From the NCBI RefSeq assembly GCF_002632485.1, contig NZ_NIBU01000030.1, forward strand, positions 1 to 40,247: a stretch of 40,247 nucleotides of DNA. Direction: 5' to 3'. A model generated the notes under the pieces. The model made no database searches and had not been told where the DNA came from. It worked only from the letters and a program-made list of their open reading frames with translations. This DNA comes from Xenorhabdus innexi (GTDB taxonomy: Bacteria; Pseudomonadota; Gammaproteobacteria; Enterobacterales; Enterobacteriaceae). The position numbers were made by a program, and so were the translations under genes. Below, one piece after another: positions 19,068 through 28,236 of the stretch. How positions within the stretch are numbered: the first letter of the stretch is position 1; each line of letters opens with the position of its first letter.

Positions 19068-20627
19068 TTGATCCCGGATGTATCAAGAGCATTGTCATGG
19101 TTAGAGGCAAATCCAGCCGTTTTAGATGGCATTTGTCGTGGTATTGAACGTGAAACATTGCGTGTTACTCCAGATGGTCATTTAGCTATGACAAAGCATC
19201 CAGAACCGCTAGGTGCTTCCTTAACACATAAATGGATTACAACCGATTTTGCTGAATCTTTGCTGGAGTTTATCACCCCTGTCGATAATGACATAAAAAG
19301 AACGATTGATTTTCTTAAAGACTTACATCGATATACTGCAAAAAATCTGGTCAATGAAAAAAACTGGCCTCTGAGTATGCCATGCTTCATTGATAAGGAA
19401 GAGGATATAACTCTGGCACAGTACGGTCAATCTAACATCGGGCGTTTTAAGACTCTGTATAGGGAAGGGTTGAAAAATCGTTATGGTGCATTGATGCAGA
19501 CTATCTCTGGCGTACATTATAATTTTTCACTGCCAATCAGCTTTTGGCAGGCATGGTTAGGTGTAAAAGATGCAGAAAGCGGTAAAGAACAAATTTCAGA
19601 AGGGTATTTTAAACTGATCCGCAATTACTATCGGTTCGGTTGGGTAATCCTGTATTTGTTTGGCGCATCACCGGCAATTTGTTCCTCATTTTTACGTGGG
19701 AGAAGTACTGCTCTATCCTTTGAACATACTGAAAAAGGAACCAGCTATCTACCTTATGCGACTTCTTTGAGAATGAGTGATTTAGGGTATACCAATAAAT
19801 CGCAGAGTGATCTGAATATTACTTTTAATAGCCTGCACACATATGTCGCTGGACTCAAGAAAGCAATTCACAAGCCATCGGCTGAATTTGCCGCTCTGGG
19901 ACTGAAGAAAGACGGTAAGTATTTACAGTTGAATACTAATGTTCTTCAGATAGAGAATGAACTGTATGCACCGATACGCCCTAAACGTGTAGCTAAAGAA
20001 GGAGAATCACCTTCAGATGCTTTACTTCGCGGAGGTGTGGAATATATTGAAATTCGTTCTCTGGATATCAATCCGTTCACATCGATTGGTGTTGATGAGA
20101 CACAGCTTCGTTTTCTGGATCTATTTTTGATATGGTGTGCAGTCGCTGATTCTCCTGAAATGAGCAGTGAAGAGTTGGATTGTTGTCGCAAAAACTGGAA
20201 TAAAGTGATCCTTGAAGGGCGTAAGCCTGACCTGAACATTGGTATTGGTCATGGGGTTGAACTGCAACCGCTTAAAGTCGTCGGGCAGAAATTATTTGCT
20301 GATCTGGAACGTGTTGCTGAGGTCTTGGATAGTTGCTCCGGGTCACAGTATCAGTCAGTTTGTAAGGAACTGGTGGGCATGTTTGAAGATCCATCACTAA
20401 CATTTTCTGCTCGTGTATTAGAACGGATGAAAACTCAGGGAATTACTGGGTTTGGGCTGGAACTGGCTAATAAATATTATATGGAATTAGTTAACGAGCC
20501 GTATAGTATACTAAATGATGAACGTTTTTCTGCGGAACGCGAGGCTTCAGTGGAGCGGCAGCGTACTCTGGAACAACAAGACAACATGTGTTTTGATGAT
20601 TATCTAAAATTACATGCAGGGTCTTAA
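19068..20627 (+). CDS. gshA: Glutamate--cysteine ligase (TTG start)
   Basis: GshA joins glutamate and cysteine to gamma-glutamylcysteine, the rate-limiting step of glutathione synthesis. The product has 519 residues (E. coli 518) and begins [15 protein letters not shown] after the initiator. The start codon is TTG, as in E. coli gshA, preceded by the strong GGGAGG ribosome binding site 5 bases upstream, so no ATG is expected. Conserved blocks include [42 protein letters not shown] and [19 protein letters not shown]. The gene precedes luxS in the same direction, with micA between them on the other strand. Confidence 0.97.
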   Translation: MIPDVSRALSWLEANPAVLDGICRGIERETLRVTPDGHLAMTKHPEPLGASLTHKWITTDFAESLLEFITPVDNDIKRTIDFLKDLHRYTAKNLVNEKNWPLSMPCFIDKEEDITLAQYGQSNIGRFKTLYREGLKNRYGALMQTISGVHYNFSLPISFWQAWLGVKDAESGKEQISEGYFKLIRNYYRFGWVILYLFGASPAICSSFLRGRSTALSFEHTEKGTSYLPYATSLRMSDLGYTNKSQSDLNITFNSLHTYVAGLKKAIHKPSAEFAALGLKKDGKYLQLNTNVLQIENELYAPIRPKRVAKEGESPSDALLRGGVEYIEIRSLDINPFTSIGVDETQLRFLDLFLIWCAVADSPEMSSEELDCCRKNWNKVILEGRKPDLNIGIGHGVELQPLKVVGQKLFADLERVAEVLDSCSGSQYQSVCKELVGMFEDPSLTFSARVLERMKTQGITGFGLELANKYYMELVNEPYSILNDERFSAEREASVERQRTLEQQDNMCFDDYLKLHAGS

Positions 20628-20632
20628 AAAAT

Positions 20633-20709
20633 AAAAATGGCCACCGAGTGGTGGCCGAATAAAAAAGTCTCTTAGAAAAATAAGGATGATAACAATTTTG
20701 CGCGTCTTC
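20633..20709 (-). ncRNA. micA: MicA small RNA
   Basis: MicA is an Hfq-dependent small RNA that represses ompA and other envelope mRNAs under envelope stress; in E. coli it lies between gshA and luxS and reads toward gshA, as here. The minus strand starts GAAGACGCGC, then TTGTTATCATCC, matching the E. coli 5' seed region closely. It ends with GGCCACC-ACTC-GGTGGCC and a T-rich tail ATTTTTATTTTTT, the Hfq-type terminator. The RNA would be about 77 bases (E. coli 72). The middle part (about 20657-20685) differs from E. coli. The ends are inferred, not mapped. Confidence 0.88.
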
Positions 20710-20715
20710 ATAAGT

Positions 20716-20743
20716 TAAGACCAGCTGCAATTAGAAAGGTTTC
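20716..20743 (-). promoter_or_regulatory. Sigma-E-like promoter of micA
   Basis: On the minus strand GAAACCT (20743-20737) and TCTTA (20720-20716) are spaced 16 bases apart. This resembles the sigma-E pattern GGAACTT-N16-TCTGA and ends 6 bases before the expected MicA 5' end at 20709. In E. coli micA depends on sigma-E; here the elements are similar, not consensus. Confidence 0.6.
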
Positions 20744-20797
20744 ATCTATTTGAAAAATTTTTCGTAAAAAAAATCTGATGACTGAGGAGGTTGGATT

Positions 20798-21313
20798 ATG
20801 CCTTTATTGGACAGTTTTACCGTTGACCATACACGTATGTCAGCACCTGCCGTTAGAGTTGCTAAGACGATGAAAACGCCTCACGGTGATACTATTACGG
20901 TATTTGACTTACGTTTTTGTGTTCCTAACAAAGAGGTCATGCCAGAAAAAGGAATTCACACACTTGAACACCTGTTTGCCGGTTTTATGCGTAACCACTT
21001 AAACGGTGACGGCGTTGAAATTATCGATATCTCTCCTATGGGATGCCGTACCGGTTTTTATATGAGTTTAATTGGTGCTCCAGATGAATTCAGAGTGGCT
21101 GAAGCATGGAAGGGTGCGATGGCTGATGTTCTGAAAGTTCAGGATCAGAGAAAAATCCCTGAATTGAATGTTTATCAGTGTGGTACTTATGAAATGCATT
21201 CATTGCAGGAAGCACAGGATATTGCACGCCACATTCTGTATTCAGATGTTCGTGTTAATAAAAATGATGAACTTGCTTTACCGGAAGAAAAATTGGTTGA
21301 ACTACAAGTGTAG
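20798..21313 (+). CDS. luxS: S-ribosylhomocysteine lyase (AI-2 synthase)
   Basis: LuxS cleaves S-ribosylhomocysteine to homocysteine and DPD, the precursor of the AI-2 signal, in the activated methyl cycle. The product has 171 residues, the usual length. The metal ligands H54 and H58 (in HTLEHLFAG) and C128 (in YQCGTYE), the base E57 and the catalytic C83 (in PMGCRTGFY) are all present, so the enzyme should be active. GAGGAGG gives a strong ribosome binding site. The leader lies opposite the micA promoter, so a long luxS transcript would be antisense to MicA. Confidence 0.98.
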   Translation: MPLLDSFTVDHTRMSAPAVRVAKTMKTPHGDTITVFDLRFCVPNKEVMPEKGIHTLEHLFAGFMRNHLNGDGVEIIDISPMGCRTGFYMSLIGAPDEFRVAEAWKGAMADVLKVQDQRKIPELNVYQCGTYEMHSLQEAQDIARHILYSDVRVNKNDELALPEEKLVELQV

Positions 21314-21357
21314 TATGAGTTGAGTGTAGCTAACAAAGAAGCAACTACACATGTTAT

Positions 21358-21389
21358 TCTGGCCGTAAAAATACCGTTCTACGGCCAGA
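21358..21389. terminator. Bidirectional terminator between luxS and corB
   Basis: TCTGGCCGTA (21358-21367) and TACGGCCAGA (21380-21389) form a perfect 10-bp stem between two converging genes. TTTATTCTTATT follows on the plus side. The minus side is followed by ATAACATG, so it serves luxS better. Confidence 0.8.
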
Positions 21390-21403
21390 TTTATTCTTAT
21401 TAA

Positions 21404-22699
21404 TCAGTCATTGGCTTGAGTGTTTTTAGCTGTTCTCTGCTTCATCGGTGTAACCCGCACTTTTTTGATAACATTGTCATTTACAGAAAGAATTTCAAAG
21501 TTGTAATCATTGATTTGCACCTGAACATTAAGTTCCGGGATCTCGCCTAATTCTTCCAGAATCATACCGTTCATTGTTCGTGGCCCGTCAGCCGGTAGTG
21601 TCCAGTCAAATGCTTTATTTAATTCACGGATATTAGCCGTCCCGTCAACCAGAATCGTACCATCACTTTGTGGCAGAACTTCTTCTGCCAGAGAAGGAGA
21701 CATAGACGTGGTAAAATCACCAACAATTTCTTCCAGAATATCTTCTACAGTCGCCAGTCCCTGAATATCCCCATATTCATCAACAGTCAGGCCTACTTTC
21801 TGTTTATTACGCTGAAAGTTAACCAACTGGGTATTTAATGGTGTATTGACAGGAATAAAGTAAATCTTATCCGCAGCTCTGATCAGATTCTTTTTCGTAA
21901 ATTCTTTTTTCTCCATCATGAGACGGTAGGCTTCGCGTACTCGTAGCATGCCAATAGCATCATCCAGCGAATTCCGGTACAACACAATTCTGCCATGTGG
22001 TGAATGTGTCAACTGGCGTATAACGGATTTCCAGTCGTCATTAATATCAATGCCGACAATCTCATTACGGGGCACCATGATGTCCCCAACAGTAACTTTC
22101 TCAAGATCCAATATCGAGATAAGCATATCCTGATTACGGCGTGAGAGATTGGTGTTGGATTCATTCACAATCGTTCTCAGTTCATCTTTACTGACCGAAT
22201 CATTGCGAATACCAGAAACCTTGATCCCCAGACAGCGCATAAACAGTAAAGTGATCTTATTAAACGCCCAAACAAGCGGCAGCATGATTTTTTGTAATGG
22301 GCGTAGTAATAAACTGCTCGGAAAGGCAACTTTCTCCGGGTATAGAGCTGCGATAGTTTTGGGCATAACCTCTGCGAAAACCAGAATCACAAAAGTCAGT
22401 ATCCCGGTTGCAATAGCAACTCCGGCATCGCCATAAAGACGCATACCAACAATAGTCGCCAGCGAGGATGCCAGAATATTGACAAGGTTATTGCCGATCA
22501 GGATCAGACTGATTAGCCTGTCAGGATGGCGGAGCAGTGATTCAACTCTCCGGGCCGGGTTGCTGCCTTGTTTGGCTAAGTGACGTAAACGATAACGGTT
22601 TATTGTCATCATGCCGGTTTCTGAGGCAGAAAAGTAGGCAGAAATGATAACCATGATGACAAGAACAATAATTAATGTGCCTGTTGAGACATGCTCCAA
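21404..22699 (-). CDS. corB: CNNM/CBS-domain magnesium-cobalt transport-associated protein CorB
   Basis: CorB (YfjD) belongs to the CNNM/CorC family linked to Mg2+ and Co2+ efflux or resistance; the mechanism in enterobacteria is incompletely settled. The 431-residue product has an N-terminal CNNM membrane domain (about 1-190, helices near TLIIVLVIMVIISAYF, LISLILIGNNLVNILAS and GILTFVILVFAEVMPKT). A CBS pair follows (about 205-330, starting at VTVGDIMVPRNEIVGID), then a C-terminal CorC/HlyC domain. The family sequence SASETGMM is present. It lies downstream of ypjD and, with it, diverges from ffh, as in E. coli. Confidence 0.92.
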   Translation of the reverse strand: MEHVSTGTLIIVLVIMVIISAYFSASETGMMTINRYRLRHLAKQGSNPARRVESLLRHPDRLISLILIGNNLVNILASSLATIVGMRLYGDAGVAIATGILTFVILVFAEVMPKTIAALYPEKVAFPSSLLLRPLQKIMLPLVWAFNKITLLFMRCLGIKVSGIRNDSVSKDELRTIVNESNTNLSRRNQDMLISILDLEKVTVGDIMVPRNEIVGIDINDDWKSVIRQLTHSPHGRIVLYRNSLDDAIGMLRVREAYRLMMEKKEFTKKNLIRAADKIYFIPVNTPLNTQLVNFQRNKQKVGLTVDEYGDIQGLATVEDILEEIVGDFTTSMSPSLAEEVLPQSDGTILVDGTANIRELNKAFDWTLPADGPRTMNGMILEELGEIPELNVQVQINDYNFEILSVNDNVIKKVRVTPMKQRTAKNTQAND

Positions 22700-22753
22700 A
22701 ACAGAGTTCCTTCCTAATGTTTATATAAACTGGCTGCGGTGGTTTCTGAATAT

Positions 22754-23545
22754 TTAATAAGTCATGAATTCCTGCAACAACCTGCTGCCAAAGAAAGCAA
22801 GTGTCAGGATAAACGCACCAATTAAATTGAACCAAATAACACGTTTGCCGCGCCATCCTTCACGATAATGCCCCCATAGCAAAATAATGTAGATAAACCA
22901 TGCGGTGAGGGACAAAACCGATTTATGGATATTTTCTTTATCGAAAACATTATCCATATACATGACACCTGTACATAACGTCAATGTTAGTAAAATTATG
23001 CCAACTTGGATAATGTGAAACATTTTGCGCTCAATCGCCATTAATGGAGGCATTCCCGGCGAGAAAGTAAGTTTTTTCTTTTTCAGCCGATTATTCAGCC
23101 AGCTAATCTGTAGTGCATAGAGTGCGGCAATCAGTAACGTGGCATACCCCAACAAGGCCAGCCCGATATGTATAAATAGACCAATGTTTCCCTCAAGATG
23201 AGTAATGAATTCACCGGGTACCATGCTCGCCAGTATCAGATTTATCACAGCAAAGCTGTAAACAATCGGTAGTAAAAACCATGCACGCCCACGAAAGGCA
23301 ACAATTGTCATAATGATACAGACGAGTAAGCTGACCATAGAGCCTAAATTCAGCAATGCCAGATTCTGTCCGCTACTAACATGAAAAATCTGATATTTTA
23401 GTGAAATAGTATGATTGAAGAGTGCGACAATTGCGAAAAGCAGCGCCAATTTTTGATAATTGTTTTGTTGCCGCAATAAGCCCGGCACAATGAGTGTCAG
23501 GCTAACGAGATAAGCAAGTGAGGCAATGATTGAAAATGCGGGCAT
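22754..23545 (-). CDS. ypjD: Inner membrane protein YpjD (cytochrome c assembly / HemX-like family)
   Basis: The function is not established. The protein belongs to the family of CcsA/CcmC/HemX-like membrane proteins that in other members handle haem. The product has 263 residues, the same as E. coli YpjD, with about eight hydrophobic segments. Family-type residues include the conserved LVHIGLAL-like stretch (LFIHIGLALLGYATLLIAALYA) and WGHYREGWRGKRVIWF near the end. It precedes corB by 54 bases on the same strand, probably as one transcript, and diverges from ffh. Confidence 0.9.
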   Translation of the reverse strand: MPAFSIIASLAYLVSLTLIVPGLLRQQNNYQKLALLFAIVALFNHTISLKYQIFHVSSGQNLALLNLGSMVSLLVCIIMTIVAFRGRAWFLLPIVYSFAVINLILASMVPGEFITHLEGNIGLFIHIGLALLGYATLLIAALYALQISWLNNRLKKKKLTFSPGMPPLMAIERKMFHIIQVGIILLTLTLCTGVMYMDNVFDKENIHKSVLSLTAWFIYIILLWGHYREGWRGKRVIWFNLIGAFILTLAFFGSRLLQEFMTY

Positions 23546-23671
23546 AAAGTTTTTCGTTTTCGCAAGAATATTAGAGTTAACTTAAAATTTAAGTATACCG
23601 TCAGCGAGGATAGCCTCCAACCGTTGTTAATCATACTTGGGAATCTCTTTGCAGAGATTACATCATCATCG

Positions 23672-23680
23672 TGTTATAAT
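23672..23680 (+). promoter_or_regulatory. Extended -10 promoter of ffh
   Basis: TGTTATAAT gives a perfect -10 with the TGn extension, 60 bases before the ffh start. No -35 of standard spacing is clear, which an extended -10 can tolerate. Confidence 0.65.
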
Positions 23681-23739
23681 TCTCTAAATTTGCCTGACCC
23701 TGACAGGTATACCCACTTGTAGATATCTGAGCTGAGATA

Positions 23740-25101
23740 ATGTTTGATAATTTAACTGACAGACTATCGCGCACATTGCGCAATATCAGCGGTCGTGGAC
23801 GGCTGACTGAAGACAATATTAAAGATACGCTGCGCGAAGTTCGCATGGCTTTACTTGAAGCGGATGTCGCGTTACCTGTAGTGCGTGATTTCATTGCAAG
23901 AGTTAAAGAAAGCGCGGTAGGGCATGAAGTTAACAAAAGTCTGACTCCCGGGCAAGAATTCGTCAAAATTGTTCAAAATGAACTGGTAAAGGCGATGGGA
24001 GAGGTGAACAGCGAGTTGAATCTTGCTGTTCAGCCTCCGGCAACCATTCTGATGGCGGGTTTGCAGGGTGCTGGTAAAACAACCAGTGTTGCAAAGCTGG
24101 GCAAATTACTGAAAGAAAAAAGTAAGAAAAAAGTATTGGTTGTTTCTGCTGACGTATATCGTCCGGCCGCAATCAAGCAGCTTGAAACGCTGTCAGAAAC
24201 TGTTGGAGTTGATTTTTTCCCGTCAGACCCGCAAGAAAAGCCGGTTGATATTGTTAATAAAGCAATTCAGCATGCCAAGCTGAAATTCTACGATGTGCTT
24301 ATAGTCGATACAGCAGGGCGTCTGCATGTCGATGAAGCCATGATGGATGAAATTAAAGAGGTCCATGCGGCAATCAATCCTATTGAAACTCTGTTCGTTG
24401 TCGATGCAATGACGGGGCAGGATGCTGCAAACACGGCTAAAGCATTTAATGAAGCGTTACCACTGACAGGTATTGTACTGACTAAAGTGGATGGTGATGC
24501 TCGTGGTGGTGCGGCGCTTTCTATCCGGCATATCACAGGTAAACCAATTAAATTCCTTGGTGTTGGCGAAAAAACCGATGCTCTGGAACCTTTCCATCCT
24601 GACCGTATTGCATCGCGGATTCTGGGGATGGGAGACATGCTTTCACTCATTGAAGAAATTGAAAGTAAAGTTGACCGGACTCAGGCAGAAAAACTGGCAT
24701 CAAAACTGAAAAAAGGTGATTGTTTTGATTTAACTGATTTTCTTGATCAGCTTAAACAGATGCGCAACATGGGTGGCATGGCGAGTATGTTAAGCAAAAT
24801 GCCGGGTATGTCTCAGGTTCCTGATGCTGTCAAATCTCAAATGGATGACAAAGTTCTGGTTAAGATGGAAGCCATCATCAATTCAATGACCCGTAAGGAA
24901 CGTGAAAAACCGGAAATTATCAAAGGATCACGCAAACGCCGTATTGCAATGGGTTCCGGTACACAGGTGCAGGATGTCAACCGTTTGCTAAAACAGTTTG
25001 ATGAAATGCAGCGCATGATGAAAAAAATGAAGAAAGGTGGTATGGCAAAAATGATGCGGAGCATGAAAGGCATGCTGCCACCTGGTTTCATGGGGCGATA
25101 A
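23740..25101 (+). CDS. ffh: Signal recognition particle protein Ffh
   Basis: Ffh with 4.5S RNA binds signal sequences of nascent inner membrane proteins and docks with FtsY. The product has 453 residues, equal to E. coli. It has an N helical domain (about 1-90) and a GTPase G domain with G1 GLQGAGKTT (107-115), DTAGRLH (G3) and TKVDGD (G4). The C-terminal methionine-rich M domain ([33 protein letters not shown]) binds signal peptide and RNA. It precedes the rpsP operon, which has its own promoter. Confidence 0.98.
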   Translation: MFDNLTDRLSRTLRNISGRGRLTEDNIKDTLREVRMALLEADVALPVVRDFIARVKESAVGHEVNKSLTPGQEFVKIVQNELVKAMGEVNSELNLAVQPPATILMAGLQGAGKTTSVAKLGKLLKEKSKKKVLVVSADVYRPAAIKQLETLSETVGVDFFPSDPQEKPVDIVNKAIQHAKLKFYDVLIVDTAGRLHVDEAMMDEIKEVHAAINPIETLFVVDAMTGQDAANTAKAFNEALPLTGIVLTKVDGDARGGAALSIRHITGKPIKFLGVGEKTDALEPFHPDRIASRILGMGDMLSLIEEIESKVDRTQAEKLASKLKKGDCFDLTDFLDQLKQMRNMGGMASMLSKMPGMSQVPDAVKSQMDDKVLVKMEAIINSMTRKEREKPEIIKGSRKRRIAMGSGTQVQDVNRLLKQFDEMQRMMKKMKKGGMAKMMRSMKGMLPPGFMGR

Positions 25102-25133
25102 TCAACAAATTTCGAAAGAAAATGCTCTTTGGA

Positions 25134-25161
25134 TTGCTTTTTGCGCCAAAGTGAGTAAAAT
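25134..25161 (+). promoter_or_regulatory. Probable promoter of the rpsP operon
   Basis: TTGCTT (25134-25139) and TAAAAT (25156-25161) are spaced 16 bases apart, 77 bases before rpsP. A GCGCC-containing spacer lies between them. Readthrough from ffh is also possible, since no terminator follows ffh. Confidence 0.5.
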
Positions 25162-25237
25162 TTTCGGGCTTTTTCATGGACAGCTGGACTCCGTTCCTCG
25201 ATGGCGTCTGGTTGTTTTGATAACTAATGAGGATGTT

Positions 25238-25486
25238 ATGGTAACAATTCGTTTAGCTCGTGGTGGCGCTAAAAAGCGTCCGTTTTATCAAGTAGTAGTG
25301 ACCGACAGCCGCAATGCGCGTGATGGTCGCTTCATTGAGCGCGTTGGTTTCTTCAACCCTATCGCATCAGGGAATGCTGAAGCTCTGCGTTTAGATCTGG
25401 ACCGTATCGAACACTGGGTTGGTCTGGGTGCATCTGTTTCTGATCGTGTTGCGACACTGATCAAAGACGCTAAAAAAGCAGCTTAA
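25238..25486 (+). CDS. rpsP: 30S ribosomal protein S16
   Basis: S16 is an assembly protein of the 30S 5' domain. From this start the product has 82 residues, equal to E. coli, and begins [21 protein letters not shown]. An in-frame start at 25151 would add 29 residues that the family lacks. GAGG lies 5 bases before the chosen ATG. It is the first gene of the conserved rpsP-rimM-trmD-rplS operon. Confidence 0.97.
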   Translation: MVTIRLARGGAKKRPFYQVVVTDSRNARDGRFIERVGFFNPIASGNAEALRLDLDRIEHWVGLGASVSDRVATLIKDAKKAA

Positions 25487-25504
25487 TCTGTCGCGGTGGT
25501 AACA

Positions 25505-26053
25505 ATGAGCAAACAATCCGGCCTGGAGCACCCTGTTGATCCAATCGTGTTGGGGAAATTGGGATCAGCATACGGCATACGTGGTTGGCTCAGAGTTTTT
25601 TCCTCCACCGAACAAGCCGAAGACATCTTTGCATATCAGCCGTGGTTTATTCAGCGTTCCGGTCAGTGGCAACACGTTGAGCTGGAAACATGGAAATATC
25701 ACAATCAGGATTTGATCATCAAAATTAAAGGTATTGATGATCGAGATGCTGCGAATCTGTTCACTAACTGTGAAGTAGTGGTGGATTCATCCCAATTACC
25801 AGAACTGGAAGACGGTGATTATTACTGGAGAGACCTTACGGGTTGCCAGGTAATCAATATGGCAGGTTATAACCTTGGAACTGTCCAGGATATGATGGAA
25901 ACCGGGTCTAACGATGTCATGGTAATAAAAGCAAACCTGAAAGATGCATTCGGTATCAAGGAGCGGTTAATTCCGTTTCTTGATGGGCAGGTTATCAAGA
26001 AAGTTGATCTCGCTACCAAAACTATTGAAGTAGATTGGGATCCTGGTTTTTAA
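25505..26053 (+). CDS. rimM: 16S rRNA processing protein RimM
   Basis: RimM helps mature the 30S head, binding S19. From this ATG the product has 182 residues, equal to E. coli. It has an N-terminal RimM beta-barrel ([19 protein letters not shown]) and a C-terminal PRC-barrel (ending [11 protein letters not shown]). A GTG three codons earlier (25496) is possible, but GGTGG sits at the right distance from 25505 and the E. coli protein begins MSKQ. It is 18 bases after rpsP. Confidence 0.96.
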   Translation: MSKQSGLEHPVDPIVLGKLGSAYGIRGWLRVFSSTEQAEDIFAYQPWFIQRSGQWQHVELETWKYHNQDLIIKIKGIDDRDAANLFTNCEVVVDSSQLPELEDGDYYWRDLTGCQVINMAGYNLGTVQDMMETGSNDVMVIKANLKDAFGIKERLIPFLDGQVIKKVDLATKTIEVDWDPGF

Positions 26054-26087
26054 TCTCCGGTAAACCGGTTGAGAAGTGGGACGCTAT

Positions 26088-26840
26088 ATGTGGATTGGGG
26101 TTATTAGCCTGTTTCCTGAAATGTTCCGCGCAATAACCGAGTACGGGGTAACTGGTCGGGCAGTGAAAAATGGCCTGCTCAGTATTGATTGCTGGAGTCC
26201 GAGGGATTTTACCTACGACCGGCATCGTACTGTGGACGACCGCCCTTATGGTGGTGGTCCTGGCATGCTGATGATGGTGCAACCATTACGGGAAGCCATT
26301 CATGCAGCGAAAGCTTCGGCTGGTGATGGTGCAAAGGTGATATATCTTTCACCTCAGGGTCGTAAACTCGATCAACAGGGAGTTTGCGAACTGGCGGCAA
26401 ATGAGAAATTAATTCTGGTTTGCGGTCGTTATGAAGGTATTGATGAGCGAGTGATCCAAACCGAAATTGACGAAGAATGGTCTATCGGTGATTACGTTCT
26501 CAGCGGGGGAGAACTTCCTGCGATGACAATGATTGATTCCATATCCCGGTTTATTCCTGGGGTGTTGGGGCGTCAGGCATCGGCTGAGGAGGATTCTTTT
26601 GCTGACGGGCTGTTGGATTGTCCGCATTATACCCGCCCTGAAGTGTTGGATGGGATGGAAGTTCCTGCTGTTTTACTGTCAGGAAATCATGCCGAAATTA
26701 ATCGCTGGCGTATGAAACAGTCACTTGGTCGTACTTGGCTAAGAAGGCCCGAACTTCTAGAAAGCCTAGCTCTGACTGACGAGCAAAGGATGTTGCTGGC
26801 TGAATTCCAGCAGGAATATCAGGATCAGGCAACGAATTAA
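26088..26840 (+). CDS. trmD: tRNA (guanine-37-N1) methyltransferase
   Basis: TrmD methylates G37 of tRNAs reading CNN codons (Leu, Pro, Arg) with S-adenosylmethionine, preventing +1 frameshifts. The product has 250 residues (E. coli 255). It is a SPOUT enzyme with the trefoil-knot segments [24 protein letters not shown] and [15 protein letters not shown]. The catalytic aspartate region is [15 protein letters not shown]. The ATG at 26088 matches the family start [13 protein letters not shown]; a GTG at 26076 would add four residues. It is the third gene of the rpsP operon. Confidence 0.97.
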   Translation: MWIGVISLFPEMFRAITEYGVTGRAVKNGLLSIDCWSPRDFTYDRHRTVDDRPYGGGPGMLMMVQPLREAIHAAKASAGDGAKVIYLSPQGRKLDQQGVCELAANEKLILVCGRYEGIDERVIQTEIDEEWSIGDYVLSGGELPAMTMIDSISRFIPGVLGRQASAEEDSFADGLLDCPHYTRPEVLDGMEVPAVLLSGNHAEINRWRMKQSLGRTWLRRPELLESLALTDEQRMLLAEFQQEYQDQATN

Positions 26841-26889
26841 TCTGGGCATATCCAATAAAGGAATGTCTCTGATATATCAGTTTACCTAG

Positions 26890-27258
<369 letters not shown>

Positions 27259-27285
27259 TACGCTTTCGCTACATCCGAAAGTTAT

Positions 27286-27311
27286 AAGGCCAGCAATTTG
27301 CTGGCCTTTTT
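27286..27311 (+). terminator. Rho-independent terminator of the rpsP-rplS operon
   Basis: GGCCAGCAA (27288-27296) pairs with TTTGCTGGCC (27297-27306) with almost no loop, flanked by AA and TTTTT. Confidence 0.93.
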
Positions 27312-27320
27312 AATGGATAA

Positions 27321-27476
27321 TCATTTCACATTTAAAATAAGTTTAATCGCAGCATACACTTCATCAAATATCCCATCATAAATAGTTTTAATACCCTTTC
27401 GTCTTAAACTCAATTCACTGAATACTGTTACGAACAATTGTGTGTTTTTTAATTCATTAAAGGTTATTAATGAATA
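27321..27476 (-). pseudogene. Possible remnant of a lost gene
   Basis: The minus strand is open for 51 codons, ending at TGA (27323-27321). The translation looks protein-like, containing FNELKNTQLFVTVFSELSL and YDGIFDEVYAAIKLILNVK. There is no ATG and no Shine-Dalgarno sequence; the only alternative start is a TTG at 27437. The family is not recognised. It could be the 3' end of a decayed gene or a chance open frame in A+T-rich DNA. It lies between the rplS terminator and an orphan gene. Confidence 0.3.
27453..27474. promoter_or_regulatory. Inverted repeat upstream of the orphan membrane gene
   Basis: TTCATTAA (27453-27460) and TTAATGAA (27467-27474) are perfect 8-bp arms 6 bases apart. They lie 37 bases before the orphan gene's start. 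The form suits an operator, but A+T-rich palindromes arise easily by chance. Confidence 0.35.
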
Positions 27477-27510
27477 TCATTGGTGTTTTATTATACATGG
27501 AGAATATAAA

Positions 27511-28155
27511 ATGGAGTCAGAAGTATCCAGAGAAAATATTCAAAATAATAGCGATCCAGTGATGCCTGTAAGTAACTGGCCTGTATGGGGTATGGTTGCT
27601 TTACCTGTCGTGGGTGCAATTATAGAAGTAGTGGCTGACATAGCATTTGATTGGTGGATATATGCAGCGCTTAATATCTCCCTTTGGTTTGCTGATGATA
27701 TTTTGTTGAAGAGTCAAAATCGTAAAATACCAAAAGGGCTTTTATATCTTGTTCTTTTAACTCCATTATATTTATGGATACGAGCAAATTTTCTAAAGAC
27801 GGATAAAGATTATTTTATTGGATGGTTACTAACATTCATATTATCAATCATTATTTCTTTCAATAATGTTTCTAGCCAAATGGTAGCTGAAACAGCATGT
27901 TCTGTTGTTACTGATATTTATAGCAAACAATATACTCATAATTCGACACAAAATCCGTTATATAACTTACTTAATGAACCTAATAACTTTCATTATGTTA
28001 ATAAATTTAATGATGTCAGATGCAAAACCGTTAACATTGATGAAAAAATGTCTAACGGAATTTATTATGCGCATGCGATATTAACCAATGGAGATTCAGT
28101 AAAAATAGAAATAGAGAAAAATTTTGCTGAAATTAGAGTAGCTATTTTGGAATAA
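27511..28155 (+). CDS. Orphan inner membrane protein of unknown function
   Basis: I do not recognise this 214-residue protein. From the chosen start (preceded by GGAG 8 bases upstream) residues 1-25 are polar. Hydrophobic segments follow at about 27-45, 48-62, 77-92 and 102-118; two of them are rich in Trp and acidic residues (VVADIAFDWWIYAALNISLW). A soluble C-terminal domain (about 120-214) has two cysteines, C130 and C171, and ends with beta-strand-like sequence (GIYYAHAILTNGDSVKIEIE). The gene is much richer in A+T-ending codons than its neighbours, which suggests acquisition. It replaces the yfiBNR genes found here in E. coli. An in-frame start at 27442 is less likely. Confidence 0.7.
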   Translation: MESEVSRENIQNNSDPVMPVSNWPVWGMVALPVVGAIIEVVADIAFDWWIYAALNISLWFADDILLKSQNRKIPKGLLYLVLLTPLYLWIRANFLKTDKDYFIGWLLTFILSIIISFNNVSSQMVAETACSVVTDIYSKQYTHNSTQNPLYNLLNEPNNFHYVNKFNDVRCKTVNIDEKMSNGIYYAHAILTNGDSVKIEIEKNFAEIRVAILE

Positions 28156-28183
28156 CTGAGAAGTCTAAAGGTTTTTTCAAACA

Positions 28184-28224
28184 TAACACCATCTACGTCA
28201 GAATATTGTCAGTAGACGGTGTTA
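28184..28224. terminator. Hairpin between the orphan gene and dcuB
   Basis: TAACACCATCTAC (28184-28196) and GTAGACGGTGTTA (28212-28224) pair over 13 positions with one mismatch around a 15-base loop. The genes on both sides converge here. There is no T run. ATGGTGTTA at 28231-28239 can pair perfectly with TAACACCAT of the same left arm, giving an alternative fold. Confidence 0.5.
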
Positions 28225-28236
28225 GTGATTATGGTG

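Noticed and set aside
27442-27510. 23-residue N-terminal extension of the orphan membrane protein
   Set aside because: No ribosome binding site precedes 27442, whereas GGAG precedes the ATG at 27511 at good spacing, and the inverted repeat lies in the extension.
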